From Anaerolineae bacterium (GTDB taxonomy: Bacteria; Chloroflexota; Anaerolineae; JAAYZQ01): a stretch of 52,175 nucleotides of DNA. The translations under genes and the position numbers were made by a program. The stretch spans positions 1-52,175 of the forward strand of contig JAMJFU010000004.1 of the NCBI GenBank assembly GCA_023544525.1. The letters run 5' to 3'. Below the pieces are notes generated by a model. That model did no database searches and was not told the DNA's origin. It saw only the letters and a program-made list of their open reading frames with translations. Of the stretch, positions 9,191 to 17,417 are shown one piece after another (within the stretch, counting starts at the first letter, position 1; each line of letters begins with the position of its first letter).

Positions 9191-10345
9191 CTAACCCGGC
9201 GCCTGCGGTGGATCAGTGGACGCGTCTTGCCTGTTGGGCCTGCCAGACCTGGCCCGGTACATGCCACCCAGCAGCCAACCGGCTGCAAAACCCAGCATGG
9301 TCACCAGGTAGGGCCGCGCTCTGGGCCACACGGGCTTCTCATCTGCGGGCGGCAGCGCCGCCCGCTCCAGGCTTGCCACCGGAGAGGGGAAGGCTGCTTC
9401 TTGGTGGGCATTCACCTCAGCCCGGAGTGGCTCCTTGTGCGAGATCCCTTCCTTGGCCTGTTCAGAGATGGTGACCCTGACGGCATGATCTGAAGGGACG
9501 ATGCGCGAACCATACCGGCGGCCATAGACCTGGGTGAATTCGGCGCCCAGAAAGAGAAGCTGTGCCGAGTAATAGATCCAGAGCAAGATCAGAATCAGAG
9601 CCCCGGCGGCCCCATAGGCCGAGGAGGCGCCGCTCCGCCCCAGGTAAAGCCCCAACAGGTATTTGCCCACCGTAAACAGGAAGGCTGTTGCTGCAGCACC
9701 GATCCAGACGTCCCCCCAGGTGATCTCGACGTCGGGCAGGACCTTGTAAATGGCAGCGAACAGTAGTGTGGTCACTACGAACGATAGGATCAGATCCAGG
9801 AAGGGCGCAAACACTACCAACCCGGGCACCAGGCTCTCCAGATAGGTGTTGGCCGCCGTCAGAGCGGTGCTCAGGGCCAGCACAAGGAGCAGCAGGAGGG
9901 CAGCGATCAGAACCATAGAGAAGGACAACAACCGGCTGCGCACCGTACCCCACAGGCCCAGGTCTTGCTTGGGACGAACGTCCCAGATGGTGTTGAGGGC
10001 CTCCTGGAGTTGGGCAAAGGCACCTGTCGCACCAAACAGCAGGGTAACGACGCCGACAACGGTCGCCAGCGTGCTTGCACCGGCATCCCAGCCCGCGCCA
10101 TCCAGCATCGTGCCGATGGCTTGGGCCCCGGCGTCATCCATCAAGCGAGATACCTGGTCTATCAGCTGCTGTCGCACCGCCTGGCGGCCCAGAAAAAAGC
10201 CCGCCACCGCGACGGCGATGAGCAGCAGAGGGGGCAGCGAAAAGATGGTGTAGTAGCTCAGGGCGGCCGCCAGGCGCGAGGCCTTGTCCTGCTGCCATTC
10301 GGAAACCGTCTCCTGCACCAGTTGGCGGATTTTGTCTAGCTCCAT
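9191..10345 (-). CDS. YihY/BrkB-family inner membrane protein
   Basis: 384 residues from the ATG at 10345, which has GAGGAGAAGG directly upstream. A longer frame reaching 10519 would run into the rhomboid gene and is rejected. The early signature LAAALSYYTIFSLPPLLL is typical of the family. Five to six membrane helices follow, with the LFGATGAFAQLQEALNTIW loop and the GAAGALILILLWIYYSAQ helix. The C-terminal tail (about 310-384) is polar with one more helix, TMLGFAAGWLLGGMY. Family members were once called ribonuclease BN; that assignment is wrong, and their function, perhaps transport, is unsettled. The gene probably shares a transcript with the rhomboid protease gene, 49 nt upstream. Confidence 0.9.
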   Translation of the reverse strand: MELDKIRQLVQETVSEWQQDKASRLAAALSYYTIFSLPPLLLIAVAVAGFFLGRQAVRQQLIDQVSRLMDDAGAQAIGTMLDGAGWDAGASTLATVVGVVTLLFGATGAFAQLQEALNTIWDVRPKQDLGLWGTVRSRLLSFSMVLIAALLLLLVLALSTALTAANTYLESLVPGLVVFAPFLDLILSFVVTTLLFAAIYKVLPDVEITWGDVWIGAAATAFLFTVGKYLLGLYLGRSGASSAYGAAGALILILLWIYYSAQLLFLGAEFTQVYGRRYGSRIVPSDHAVRVTISEQAKEGISHKEPLRAEVNAHQEAAFPSPVASLERAALPPADEKPVWPRARPYLVTMLGFAAGWLLGGMYRARSGRPNRQDASTDPPQAPG

Positions 10346-10394
10346 CCTTCTCCTCGCTTGGTTGTCTTGATCCGAGACGGCAGATGAGGGGAAC

Positions 10395-11072
10395 CTACGC
10401 TCTCTGAAGGCCCATACTCTGTGCCCGCCGGCGAAATACGATCCCTCCGGCCAGGCCCAACACAAAACCGCCGATGTGCGCCCAGTAGGCCACCCCGGCC
10501 GTCTGGGCCGATTCTGCACCCAGGCTCGCCACCCCGTATAGGAATTGAGTCAGGAACCAGACACCCACGAAAAGCACCGCGGTGACACGCGTGACACGTA
10601 CGAAGTAGAGCAGAAATACTAGAACCCTGATGCGCGCCCGGGGAAACATGACGACGTACGCGCCGAGCACTGCCGCGATGGCCCCGCTCGCCCCCAGGCT
10701 GGGTGTGGTGCTGTCCATATTGAACAGGATATGACCTGCCGAGGCTGCCAACCCGCCGACCAGGTAGAAGACAAAATAGAGGGGCTTGCCCATGACCGCT
10801 TCGACGTTGTCGCCAAAGACAAAGAGGAAAAGCATGTTACCGATGATATGCAGCCAGCCGCCGTGGAGGAACATCGAGGTAATCAGGGATACCAGGTTCT
10901 CCCCCTCGACGACCTGTACTGGCACTACGCCGAACTGGTTAAAGAACTGCTGTAGCTGGTCAGAGCCCAGCGATAGCTCATAGACGAACACCAACACGTT
11001 GATGACAATGAACAGCCAACTCACAACCGGGAGACTCGCTCCCCGAACATCATCGTCGCCAACAGGAAGCAT
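10395..11072 (-). CDS. Rhomboid-family intramembrane serine protease
   Basis: 225 residues with six or more hydrophobic segments. Catalytic serine S129 is in SLGASGA, and catalytic H199 is in YWAHIGGFVLG. The HGGWLHIIGNMLFL segment (70-83) contributes the oxyanion-hole H75/N79 of helix 2. The dyad and its loop residues are intact, so the enzyme should cleave single-pass membrane proteins within the bilayer. No substrate can be named from this region. An AGGGGA site precedes the ATG at 11072. Confidence 0.93.
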   Translation of the reverse strand: MLPVGDDDVRGASLPVVSWLFIVINVLVFVYELSLGSDQLQQFFNQFGVVPVQVVEGENLVSLITSMFLHGGWLHIIGNMLFLFVFGDNVEAVMGKPLYFVFYLVGGLAASAGHILFNMDSTTPSLGASGAIAAVLGAYVVMFPRARIRVLVFLLYFVRVTRVTAVLFVGVWFLTQFLYGVASLGAESAQTAGVAYWAHIGGFVLGLAGGIVFRRRAQSMGLQRA

Positions 11073-11189
11073 GCTAATCCCCTTTCATTTTCTCAGGCCA
11101 GGACTCTCACGTCCACTGGCCCCTGTGGCCGTTCACCCAGAACCAAAGCTCCGCTGTTCTGGCGTTCGCATCGAACTAGAAGCAGTTAG

Positions 11190-11227
11190 AGGGGGACGTC
11201 ATCCTAGATCTTTAGCGACGTCCCCCT
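11190..11227. terminator. 11-bp perfect hairpin between DUF3309 and rhomboid genes
   Basis: AGGGGGACGTC (11190-11200) pairs perfectly with GACGTCCCCCT (11217-11227) across a 16-nt loop. It lies downstream of the DUF3309 gene on the minus strand. There is no clear T-tract, so it may end transcription weakly or protect the 3' end of the mRNA. Confidence 0.5.
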
Positions 11228-11255
11228 CCTGCCTGCAGTGCGGTCTTCCAGTGTT

Positions 11256-11411
11256 CTAAAGGACACCAGCCACCCACAGGATCAGCAGCAACACCAGCAA
11301 AAAGCCCAACAACCCCCCGGGCCCGTATCCCCAGCGCCGGCTGTAGGGCCAGACAGGCAATGCCCCGATCAGCAGCAGGAGCAGCACGATTAATAGGATA
11401 GTCCCTAGCAT
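11256..11411 (-). CDS. DUF3309-family small membrane protein
   Basis: 51 residues. The sequence starts MLGTILLIVLLLLLIGALP, then WPYSRRWGYGPGG and a second hydrophobic helix ending in VAGVL. This two-helix layout with a WP-x-S-x-x-WGYGP turn is the DUF3309 signature. The start ATG (11409-11411) is preceded by AAGGAAGGGAC, a strong ribosome site. Members are widespread in soil and freshwater bacteria and often stress-induced; no molecular role is known. Confidence 0.88.
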   Translation of the reverse strand: MLGTILLIVLLLLLIGALPVWPYSRRWGYGPGGLLGFLLVLLLILWVAGVL

Positions 11412-11492
11412 CTTGTCCCTTCCTTTCATCTCGTCAGGTTACAGGAACCGTTCACTCACTCACCGGCCACAGGTGGCGTGTCACGATGAGCG

Positions 11493-11510
11493 GGGGTGAT
11501 CAATCACCCC
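11493..11510. repeat. Short near-palindrome in a 275-bp gap
   Basis: GGGGTGAT and ATCACCCC are perfect reverse complements separated by only CA. A loop of two bases is too short for a good hairpin, so a protein-binding site or the core of a small interspersed repeat is more likely. The rest of the gap 11412-11687 shows nothing else that can be supported. Confidence 0.4.
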
Positions 11511-11687
11511 TACAGGTAGTCTACCATGGATCGAAGGCCCGTGGCAGACGGCCTGGGTTGGGAGATCGGCTGGGCTGGGTTGACTAAAGTTGGGATATGG
11601 TTCGATCAAGCCGTGGGGTCCCTGGCGAAGGAGTGGCGTCACCATGTACACTGGCAGCGGGTGGTGCATGGTACCTCAGGCTCGCTT

Positions 11688-12689
11688 CTATCCGGCGCCA
11701 ACCCGGGTCTCCAGCGTCTCAATGATCCGGTCCAGGCGACGGAGCAGCTCATCCATCTCGTCCATCTCTTCCCTGTCGCCGACGATGGACGGCGGCGGTT
11801 CGGCGGGCTGCTCCTCGTGCTGGCGGTAGAGGGGGGTCGCCTGCTGGGCCAGGGCCCTGGCCGGCTCCGGCCAGATATCGTAGGATTTCCATGTCCAGTC
11901 GATCATGCCGCAGGCAAAGATGGCAGCCCCCGCAACGTAATCGTCCTTCTGCAGTTCAGCATCGTACCAGGCCAGTTGCTCCAGATATTGGGTAGGGGTA
12001 TAGAGGACCTGCCAACCCCGGGGCGGATAGGGTTGCTCGAGCAGGCCGTCCAGGCCACATTCGGTGATGAGCAGCGGCAGCTTTTTCAGGTGTTTGGGGA
12101 ACCCAGTCCAGTTGTGGTCTGGCTCCCCATGGTACACCTTCCGGTGGCGAAGCGAGTACCACCCGGATTCGTGGTCGAGCGTAGGCCAGGCATATTCGTG
12201 CAGGGCCAACGCCCCCTCGTACTGCAGGGCCGCTTCCAGGGCCGGAAGAAAGTGGCGCCAATAGGGCAGGTGAGGATTGCCCGTAGAAAAACTGCCGACG
12301 ACGGCGCGGAATCCGTACCGGTCCAGGAAAAGCACACGCTCGACTTCGAACGCGGCGTAGCGACGCATCGCCTCGGGTGAGCTGATGACCGGCTCGTTCA
12401 CCCCTTGCCAGTAGTCATAAGACTCGCCCATGCGCTCGGCCCAGGGCAGGACCATCTCGCAATGATTGCGTGCGGTCGCAACCGGGTCCAGGTCGCGGTC
12501 GTTGAAATCTGGCTCTTGCTCACGGATGAGATGCCCGACAAAGAGGGTGTTCGGAGTGCTGTCTTTTACCCGGCGCCAAACATCGCTGTGATCCAGGGTC
12601 ACGACGAGCGGTGGCTTCCATTCCTCGACGATTTCGGGCAGCCCGCCGATGGTCATGTTCACGTGGGTGCCAAGTAGAGAATAAGCCAT
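11688..12689 (-). CDS. TIM-barrel glycosidase-like protein, cytoplasmic
   Basis: 333 residues from the ATG at 12689. A GTG one codon earlier is possible; GGAGG lies 6 nt before the ATG. There is no signal peptide. Candidate catalytic glutamates are E99 in YDYWQGVNEPVIS and E210 in LPLLITECGLDG, the expected acid/base and nucleophile at the ends of strands 4 and 7 of a clan GH-A barrel. The tail (about 290-333) is Glu-rich and coiled-coil-like (EEMDEMDELLRRLDRIIETL). That tail is unusual for a glycosidase and may mediate oligomerisation. The substrate is unknown. The gene stands alone with its own promoter. Confidence 0.78.
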   Translation of the reverse strand: MAYSLLGTHVNMTIGGLPEIVEEWKPPLVVTLDHSDVWRRVKDSTPNTLFVGHLIREQEPDFNDRDLDPVATARNHCEMVLPWAERMGESYDYWQGVNEPVISSPEAMRRYAAFEVERVLFLDRYGFRAVVGSFSTGNPHLPYWRHFLPALEAALQYEGALALHEYAWPTLDHESGWYSLRHRKVYHGEPDHNWTGFPKHLKKLPLLITECGLDGLLEQPYPPRGWQVLYTPTQYLEQLAWYDAELQKDDYVAGAAIFACGMIDWTWKSYDIWPEPARALAQQATPLYRQHEEQPAEPPPSIVGDREEMDEMDELLRRLDRIIETLETRVGAG

Positions 12690-12752
12690 CACCTGCCTCC
12701 ATATCGCCAGGTGCTTTCCGGAGAACCAGAGTTCCTCGTCACCAACGCTGTG

Positions 12753-12781
12753 ATTATAGCCGAAAGCAAGAGAATTGACAA
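12753..12781 (-). promoter_or_regulatory. Promoter of the glycosidase-like gene
   Basis: On the minus strand TTGTCA (12776-12781) and TATAAT (12753-12758) are 17 bp apart. It diverges from the trxB promoter within the 310-bp gap; nothing else is seen in that gap. Confidence 0.82.
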
Positions 12782-12923
12782 GTAGGCGGTGAGACTCTAG
12801 ATCCGAGCCAGTGTCGTGTCCAGTTGGGGCACTGGGATGGCTCCCGCCCTGTCGTGCATAGCCCGCGGGCCGGCGAGCAGTTGCCCAAGCAGACCGCTGG
12901 CAGTGCCTGCTGCCAGTTCTACC

Positions 12924-12952
12924 TTGTCAAAGAAGGCGAAACAAGGTACAAT
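12924..12952 (+). promoter_or_regulatory. Promoter of trxB
   Basis: TTGTCA (12924-12929) and TACAAT (12947-12952) are 17 bp apart, giving a transcript start about 40 nt before the trxB ATG. Confidence 0.8.
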
Positions 12953-12999
12953 AGCGCTGGAAAGACAGCCCTGGATAAGCGCATCAAGAGGATGTAAGT

Positions 13000-13947
13000 A
13001 TGGAAAAAGTGATCATTATCGGTAGCGGGCCTGCCGGCTTGACCGCGGCTGTCTACGCTGGTCGAGCCCAACTCGAGCCCCTTCTCATTTCCGGGCCCTC
13101 GCTGGGTGGGCAGGTCGCCCTAAGCAGTGAAATTGGCAACTATCCCGGCTTTCCGGAGGATATCCCGGGCGCCGAGCTGGCCCAGCGGATGCACGAACAC
13201 GCCGAGCGGTTTGGCACCCGCTTCGAGTCTGACATTGTGACCAGTGTGGATCTGTCCTCCAGGCCGTTCAAGGTTGTGACCTATGGGAACGAATACGAGG
13301 CACAAGCCCTGATCGTCTCCACGGGCTCGTCGCCACGCAAGTTGCGCGTCCCCGGAGAGAAAGAGTTCTCCGGGCGGGGCGTGTCGTATTGCGCCACGTG
13401 CGATGGGTTCTTTTACATGGGCAAGGAGATCGTCATGGTGGGCGGTGGCGATGCCGCCGTGGAGGAGTCGCTTTTCCTCACCCGGTTCGCCTCGAAGGTG
13501 CACCTTGTGCACCGGCGTGACCAGTTGCGGGCAGAGCGGGTGCTCCAGGAGCGCGCACTTCGCAACGAGAAGATCAATGTCGTCTGGGACTCGATCGTCA
13601 CAGAAATCGTGGGCGACGGCGCTGTGAGCGGCGTACAGCTGCGCAACGTCAAGACCGGCGAGGAAGAGCTCTTCTCCACAAGTGGCGTATTCGTTGCCAT
13701 AGGCCACGTGCCCAACACGGCTTTCCTGCAAGGTCAGCTAGAGCTCACCGAGAGCGGCTACATCGTGGCTGACCCAGACGGCCGTACCAGTGTCGAGGGT
13801 GTCTGGGCTGCCGGGGACGTTGCCGACTGGACGTATCGCCAAATTGCCACATCCGTGGGATCTGGCTGCAAGGCCGCCATGCAGGCTGAGCATTATATTG
13901 CCGAGCTAGAGGATCGGGCCTATCCGGGCAGGACCCGCCTCAGCTAA
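13000..13947 (+). CDS. trxB: Thioredoxin-disulfide reductase
   Basis: 315 residues, full length. The FAD-binding GSGPAG is at 8-13, the redox-active pair is CATC (131-134), the NADPH-binding motif is GGGDAAVEE with HRRDQLRA, and the second FAD motif is AAGDV near 270. It transfers electrons from NADPH through FAD to thioredoxin. The gene heads a plus-strand series with DUF1858, an iron alcohol dehydrogenase and an AOR homologue, though a strong hairpin follows DUF1858. Homologues that use ferredoxin or F420 lack the HRRD motif, so NADPH use is favoured. Confidence 0.95.
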   Translation: MEKVIIIGSGPAGLTAAVYAGRAQLEPLLISGPSLGGQVALSSEIGNYPGFPEDIPGAELAQRMHEHAERFGTRFESDIVTSVDLSSRPFKVVTYGNEYEAQALIVSTGSSPRKLRVPGEKEFSGRGVSYCATCDGFFYMGKEIVMVGGGDAAVEESLFLTRFASKVHLVHRRDQLRAERVLQERALRNEKINVVWDSIVTEIVGDGAVSGVQLRNVKTGEEELFSTSGVFVAIGHVPNTAFLQGQLELTESGYIVADPDGRTSVEGVWAAGDVADWTYRQIATSVGSGCKAAMQAEHYIAELEDRAYPGRTRLS

Positions 13948-13981
13948 TCACATGCCGAACGATAACAGGAGGGATTTTCAG

Positions 13982-14209
13982 GTGGAAAGTACTGCATCGA
14001 AGGAAAAGCCGATCAGCAAAGTGATGCCGATAGGCGAGGTTGTCCAGAAGTATCCGCAAACCATCGAGGTTTTTCTGCGGCACGGTCTCATGTGCTTTGG
14101 CTGCGCCATCGCTCGTTTTGAGAACGTCGAGCAGGGCGCTCAGGCCCATGGCATCGACGTCGACGCGCTGATGAAGGACCTAAACGCAGCCGTTGTGGAG
14201 ACGAACTAG
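13982..14209 (+). CDS. DUF1858 domain protein
   Basis: 75 residues from the GTG at 13982. This start was chosen because AGGAGGG lies 8 nt upstream; an ATG at 13952 has no such site. The domain (about 18-70) has the family layout: VMPIGEVVQKYP, then a helix and HGLMCFGCAIARFENVEQGA with a conserved CxxC. DUF1858 domains occur alone or fused to hybrid-cluster and other redox proteins and are thought to act in iron-sulfur or nitrosative-stress chemistry; this is family knowledge, not shown here. It lies 34 nt downstream of trxB, so the two are likely co-transcribed. Confidence 0.85.
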   Translation: MESTASKEKPISKVMPIGEVVQKYPQTIEVFLRHGLMCFGCAIARFENVEQGAQAHGIDVDALMKDLNAAVVETN

Positions 14210-14238
14210 CAGAGCTACAGAAGGTCGTTATCGGGATG

Positions 14239-14273
14239 TTGGACAGGGGCAGGGCAAGCCTGCCCCTGTCCAA
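14239..14273. terminator. 15-bp perfect hairpin after DUF1858 gene
   Basis: TTGGACAGGGGCAGG (14239-14253) pairs without mismatch with CCTGCCCCTGTCCAA (14259-14273) around a 5-nt loop. No T-tract follows. It may end or attenuate the trxB-DUF1858 transcript, or stabilise its 3' end. Confidence 0.6.
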
Positions 14274-14351
14274 TGTAGATGTAAGGCTACGCCAGGGTTT
14301 TCTGCCCGGTACAGGGCGCTCGATCGACAGAGGAATATGCGGAGGTGATCG

Positions 14352-15521
14352 ATGTGGTTCTTTCGCAGCCCAGAGATCGTCTTTGGTGAGGATGCCCTCG
14401 ACCATCTGGCCCAGGTGCAGGGCACGAAGGCCCTGATCGTCACCGATGAGAACATCGTCGGCCTGGGATACGTCGAGCGGGTGCAGGCCAAGCTCTCCGA
14501 GGCGGGCCTGGAAACTGCCGTATTCTCCGATGTGGAACCCAATCCCAGCTTACAGACCACTCAACGGGGGGCCCGAGTGGCCTTGGCCTACGAACCGGAC
14601 TGGATCATTGGGCTGGGCGGCGGCTCGTGCCTGGACGCCGCCAAATCGATCTGGATCCAATACGAGCGTCCTGACCTCGCTCCGGACGACGTTGCCCCCA
14701 TCGGCCGGCTAGGCCTGCGGCAGAAGGCCCACCTCATCGCCATTCCCACCACGAGCGGCACGGGTGCCGAGGTCACCTGGCCGATTGTCCTCAGTGACCT
14801 CGACGAGCACAGGAAACTATCGATCGGTCACTCTGAGAACATCGCTGACCTGGCAATTGTGGACCCGGTGTTCGTGCTTCACCTGCCGGCCCAGGTCACC
14901 GCCGACACCGGCATGGATGTCCTGACCCACGCCATAGAGGGCTATACCTCGAACTGGCACAACGATTTTTCCGACGGGCTCTGCCTGAAAGCCACCCAAC
15001 TCGTCTTCGATTATTTGCCCCGGGCCTACGAACAGGGTGCCAGCGACCCAGAAGCTCGCGAGAAGATGCACAATGCAGCCACCATCGCCGGTCTCGGGTT
15101 TGGCAACTCTATGGCGGCCGCAGCGCATGCGTTGGGGCATTCGATGGGTGCCCTTTTGCCTATACCCCATGGCCGCGCCGTAGGTCTTTGCCTACCCTAC
15201 ACCATCGAGTTCGCGGTCCGTGGCTACCTGCCCACCCGCTACGGCGAGATCACGCGTTTTTTGGGACTGCCGGCCGCCGGTGAGGACGAGGCCGCGGTCA
15301 GGCTGGCCCAGGCTATCCGCGACCTGGCCCGCCGTATTGCCCAGCCACTCTCCCTGAGAGAGGCAGGCATTGCCCCAGAGGATTTCGAAACCCAGCTACC
15401 CAGCCTCGTGGACAATGCCCTGAACGACAGTGCCATGACCATTGCCCCGCGCTTTCCCGCAGACGAAGAAGTGGAACAGATCCTGCGTTACATTTACGAC
15501 GGTAGGCCCGTGGATTTCTAG
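14352..15521 (+). CDS. Iron-containing (group III) alcohol dehydrogenase
   Basis: 389 residues with GGAGGTGAT upstream of the ATG. The NAD(P) loop is GLGGGSCLDAAKSI (87-100), and PTTSGTGAE (132-140) is the usual second signature. Metal ligands by comparison with FucO are D189 and H193 (DTGMDVLTHAIEG), H263 (LGHSMGA) and H273 (IPHGRAVG); all four are present. It interconverts an aldehyde and an alcohol with NAD(P)H. The next gene encodes an aldehyde:ferredoxin oxidoreductase homologue 48 nt downstream, so the pair may move electrons between an alcohol, an aldehyde and an acid. The substrate cannot be read from sequence. Confidence 0.93.
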   Translation: MWFFRSPEIVFGEDALDHLAQVQGTKALIVTDENIVGLGYVERVQAKLSEAGLETAVFSDVEPNPSLQTTQRGARVALAYEPDWIIGLGGGSCLDAAKSIWIQYERPDLAPDDVAPIGRLGLRQKAHLIAIPTTSGTGAEVTWPIVLSDLDEHRKLSIGHSENIADLAIVDPVFVLHLPAQVTADTGMDVLTHAIEGYTSNWHNDFSDGLCLKATQLVFDYLPRAYEQGASDPEAREKMHNAATIAGLGFGNSMAAAAHALGHSMGALLPIPHGRAVGLCLPYTIEFAVRGYLPTRYGEITRFLGLPAAGEDEAAVRLAQAIRDLARRIAQPLSLREAGIAPEDFETQLPSLVDNALNDSAMTIAPRFPADEEVEQILRYIYDGRPVDF

Positions 15522-15569
15522 CCCATCTGGATTTGCCAGGGCAACTTTCAACGGAGAGAGGATGGCAGC

Positions 15570-17417
15570 ATGAGTGGATACATGGGCAAGCTGCTGGTCG
15601 TAGATCTGACCAGCGGAGAACTCGTTGACGAGCCGCTGGATGCCAATATCGCCCACGACTATGTGGGTGGTGCCGGTTATGCCGCTCGCTTCCTCTACGA
15701 TGAGCTGGGGCCCGGTATCGACCCCCTGGGTCCTGAGAACGTCCTGATGTTCATGACCGGACCGCTGGTCGGCACTCGTGCGCCGTCCTGCGGGCGCCAC
15801 GAGGTCTGCGCCATTTCGCCCTTGACGGGCATCTGGGGGGAGTCAAATTCCGGTGGCTTCTGGGGGGCCGAGCTCAAGTTTGCCGGCTACGATGGCATCG
15901 TGGTCCGCGGATGCTCGGAGAAGCCGGTCTGGCTGTCGATCGAGGAGGGCAAACCTCCGGCGCTACATGATGCGTCGGGTCTGTGGGGCCTCGACACCTA
16001 CGAGACGCAAGACCGCCTGCGCCAGGAGTTGGGCGACGAAAAGGTGCGGGTGGCGAGCATCGGCGTGGCGGGCGAGAACATGGTGCTCTATGCTGCCATC
16101 ATGAACGATCACGGCCGGGCGGCGGGCCGCACCGGCATGGGCGCTGTGATGGGTTCCAAAAAGCTGAAGGCCATCGCCGTGCGCGGCAAGCAGCGCGTTC
16201 CCTTGGCTGACAAAACGCTGTTCAGCCAGACGGCGAAGGAAGCGATCCGGATCGTCAAGGACGACATCTCCAGCCAGGTTTACCGCGAGATGGGCACTGC
16301 CTCCTTTGTGGACATGAGCATTATGTGGGGTAACATGCCCAATGCCTATTGGAGCGAGCCTCGCTTCGAAGAAGCGACCAATCTGAGCGGTGTTGCGATG
16401 ATGGAGACCATCCTGACCCGCCCTGTGCCGTGCTATGGCTGCCTCGTGGCGTGTGGCCGCGAGGTCACACTCAAAGAGACGCCGTATGGGGTCGAAGTGG
16501 TGGACGGCCCCGAATATGAGACCGTGGCCACGCTCGGCTCGATGCTGATGGTGGATGACCTGGCGGCAGTGGCCTATGCCGGGCACCTCTGTAACCGCCA
16601 CGGCCTGGACACTATGAGTGCCGGATCCGCCATTTCGCTGGCATATCTCCTCTACGAGCGAGGCTTCCTGGGCGCGGGTGACACGGGCGGGTTGCCCCTG
16701 AGGTGGGGCGACATCGAGACCGCCCACACCTTGTTGGAGATGATTGCCCGGCGGGAGGGTTTTGGCGATGTCCTGGCTGAAGGCTGCCAGCGCATCGCCG
16801 CGCGGTACGGGGCTGAGGATTTGGCCGTCCATGTCAACGGCCTGGAAGCGGCGGCCCACGACCCCCGGGCGTTGTCGGGCATGGCTCTGGTGTATGCCAC
16901 TTCACCGCGTGGGGCCTGTCACATGCAGGGCGATATGTACAGCATCGACATGGGCCTGACCATCCCGGAGGTGGGCATCTTTCCTGGAGGGCGGTTCAAG
17001 ACCCGGGGCAAGGCCAAGGTTGTGGCGCGGGTCCAGGATTGGCGCACCCTGTACAACAGCGCCATCATGTGTGTCTTTGTCAACCCCACAGCACCGGTCC
17101 TGGTCAGGCTGTTGTCGGCTGCGACCGGTTGGTCGTCGGACATTGTCTGGTGGCAACGCACGGGAGAGCGGATTTTCAACCTGAAGCGCGCCTTTAACAA
17201 CCGGTTGGGGATCCAGCGCGGAAATGACCGGTTGCCGGAGCGCATGCTGATCCCCATGTCCAATGGCTCTCGCGGGCGCACGCCGCGCATGGACATGTTG
17301 CTTCAGGAGTACTACGAAGAGCGCGACTGGGACTGGCACACTGGCAAACCGTCGCGCGAGAGACTCATCAGCCTGGGCGCGCCCGATATCGCCGGAGACC
17401 TGTGGGACGGCGCATGA
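15570..17417 (+). CDS. Aldehyde:ferredoxin oxidoreductase-family tungsten/molybdopterin enzyme
   Basis: 615 residues, typical length. The N-terminal AOR domain begins GYMGKLLVVDLTSGE and contains NSGGFWGAELKFAGYDGIV. The [4Fe-4S] cysteines are C288, C291, C295 (CYGCLVAC) and C501 (IMCVF), close to the positions in Pyrococcus AOR. In characterised members a bis-pterin tungsten centre oxidises aldehydes to acids and reduces ferredoxin. No ferredoxin or cofactor gene is in the window. It follows the alcohol dehydrogenase by 48 nt and overlaps the patatin gene by 4 nt (ATGA), so these three form one unit. Whether it holds W or Mo cannot be told here. Confidence 0.93.
   Translation: MSGYMGKLLVVDLTSGELVDEPLDANIAHDYVGGAGYAARFLYDELGPGIDPLGPENVLMFMTGPLVGTRAPSCGRHEVCAISPLTGIWGESNSGGFWGAELKFAGYDGIVVRGCSEKPVWLSIEEGKPPALHDASGLWGLDTYETQDRLRQELGDEKVRVASIGVAGENMVLYAAIMNDHGRAAGRTGMGAVMGSKKLKAIAVRGKQRVPLADKTLFSQTAKEAIRIVKDDISSQVYREMGTASFVDMSIMWGNMPNAYWSEPRFEEATNLSGVAMMETILTRPVPCYGCLVACGREVTLKETPYGVEVVDGPEYETVATLGSMLMVDDLAAVAYAGHLCNRHGLDTMSAGSAISLAYLLYERGFLGAGDTGGLPLRWGDIETAHTLLEMIARREGFGDVLAEGCQRIAARYGAEDLAVHVNGLEAAAHDPRALSGMALVYATSPRGACHMQGDMYSIDMGLTIPEVGIFPGGRFKTRGKAKVVARVQDWRTLYNSAIMCVFVNPTAPVLVRLLSAATGWSSDIVWWQRTGERIFNLKRAFNNRLGIQRGNDRLPERMLIPMSNGSRGRTPRMDMLLQEYYEERDWDWHTGKPSRERLISLGAPDIAGDLWDGA

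Noticed and set aside
11412-11687. Small mobile element (MITE) around the GGGGTGAT/ATCACCCC repeat
   Set aside because: No terminal inverted repeats or target-site duplication can be seen, and there is only one copy in the window.
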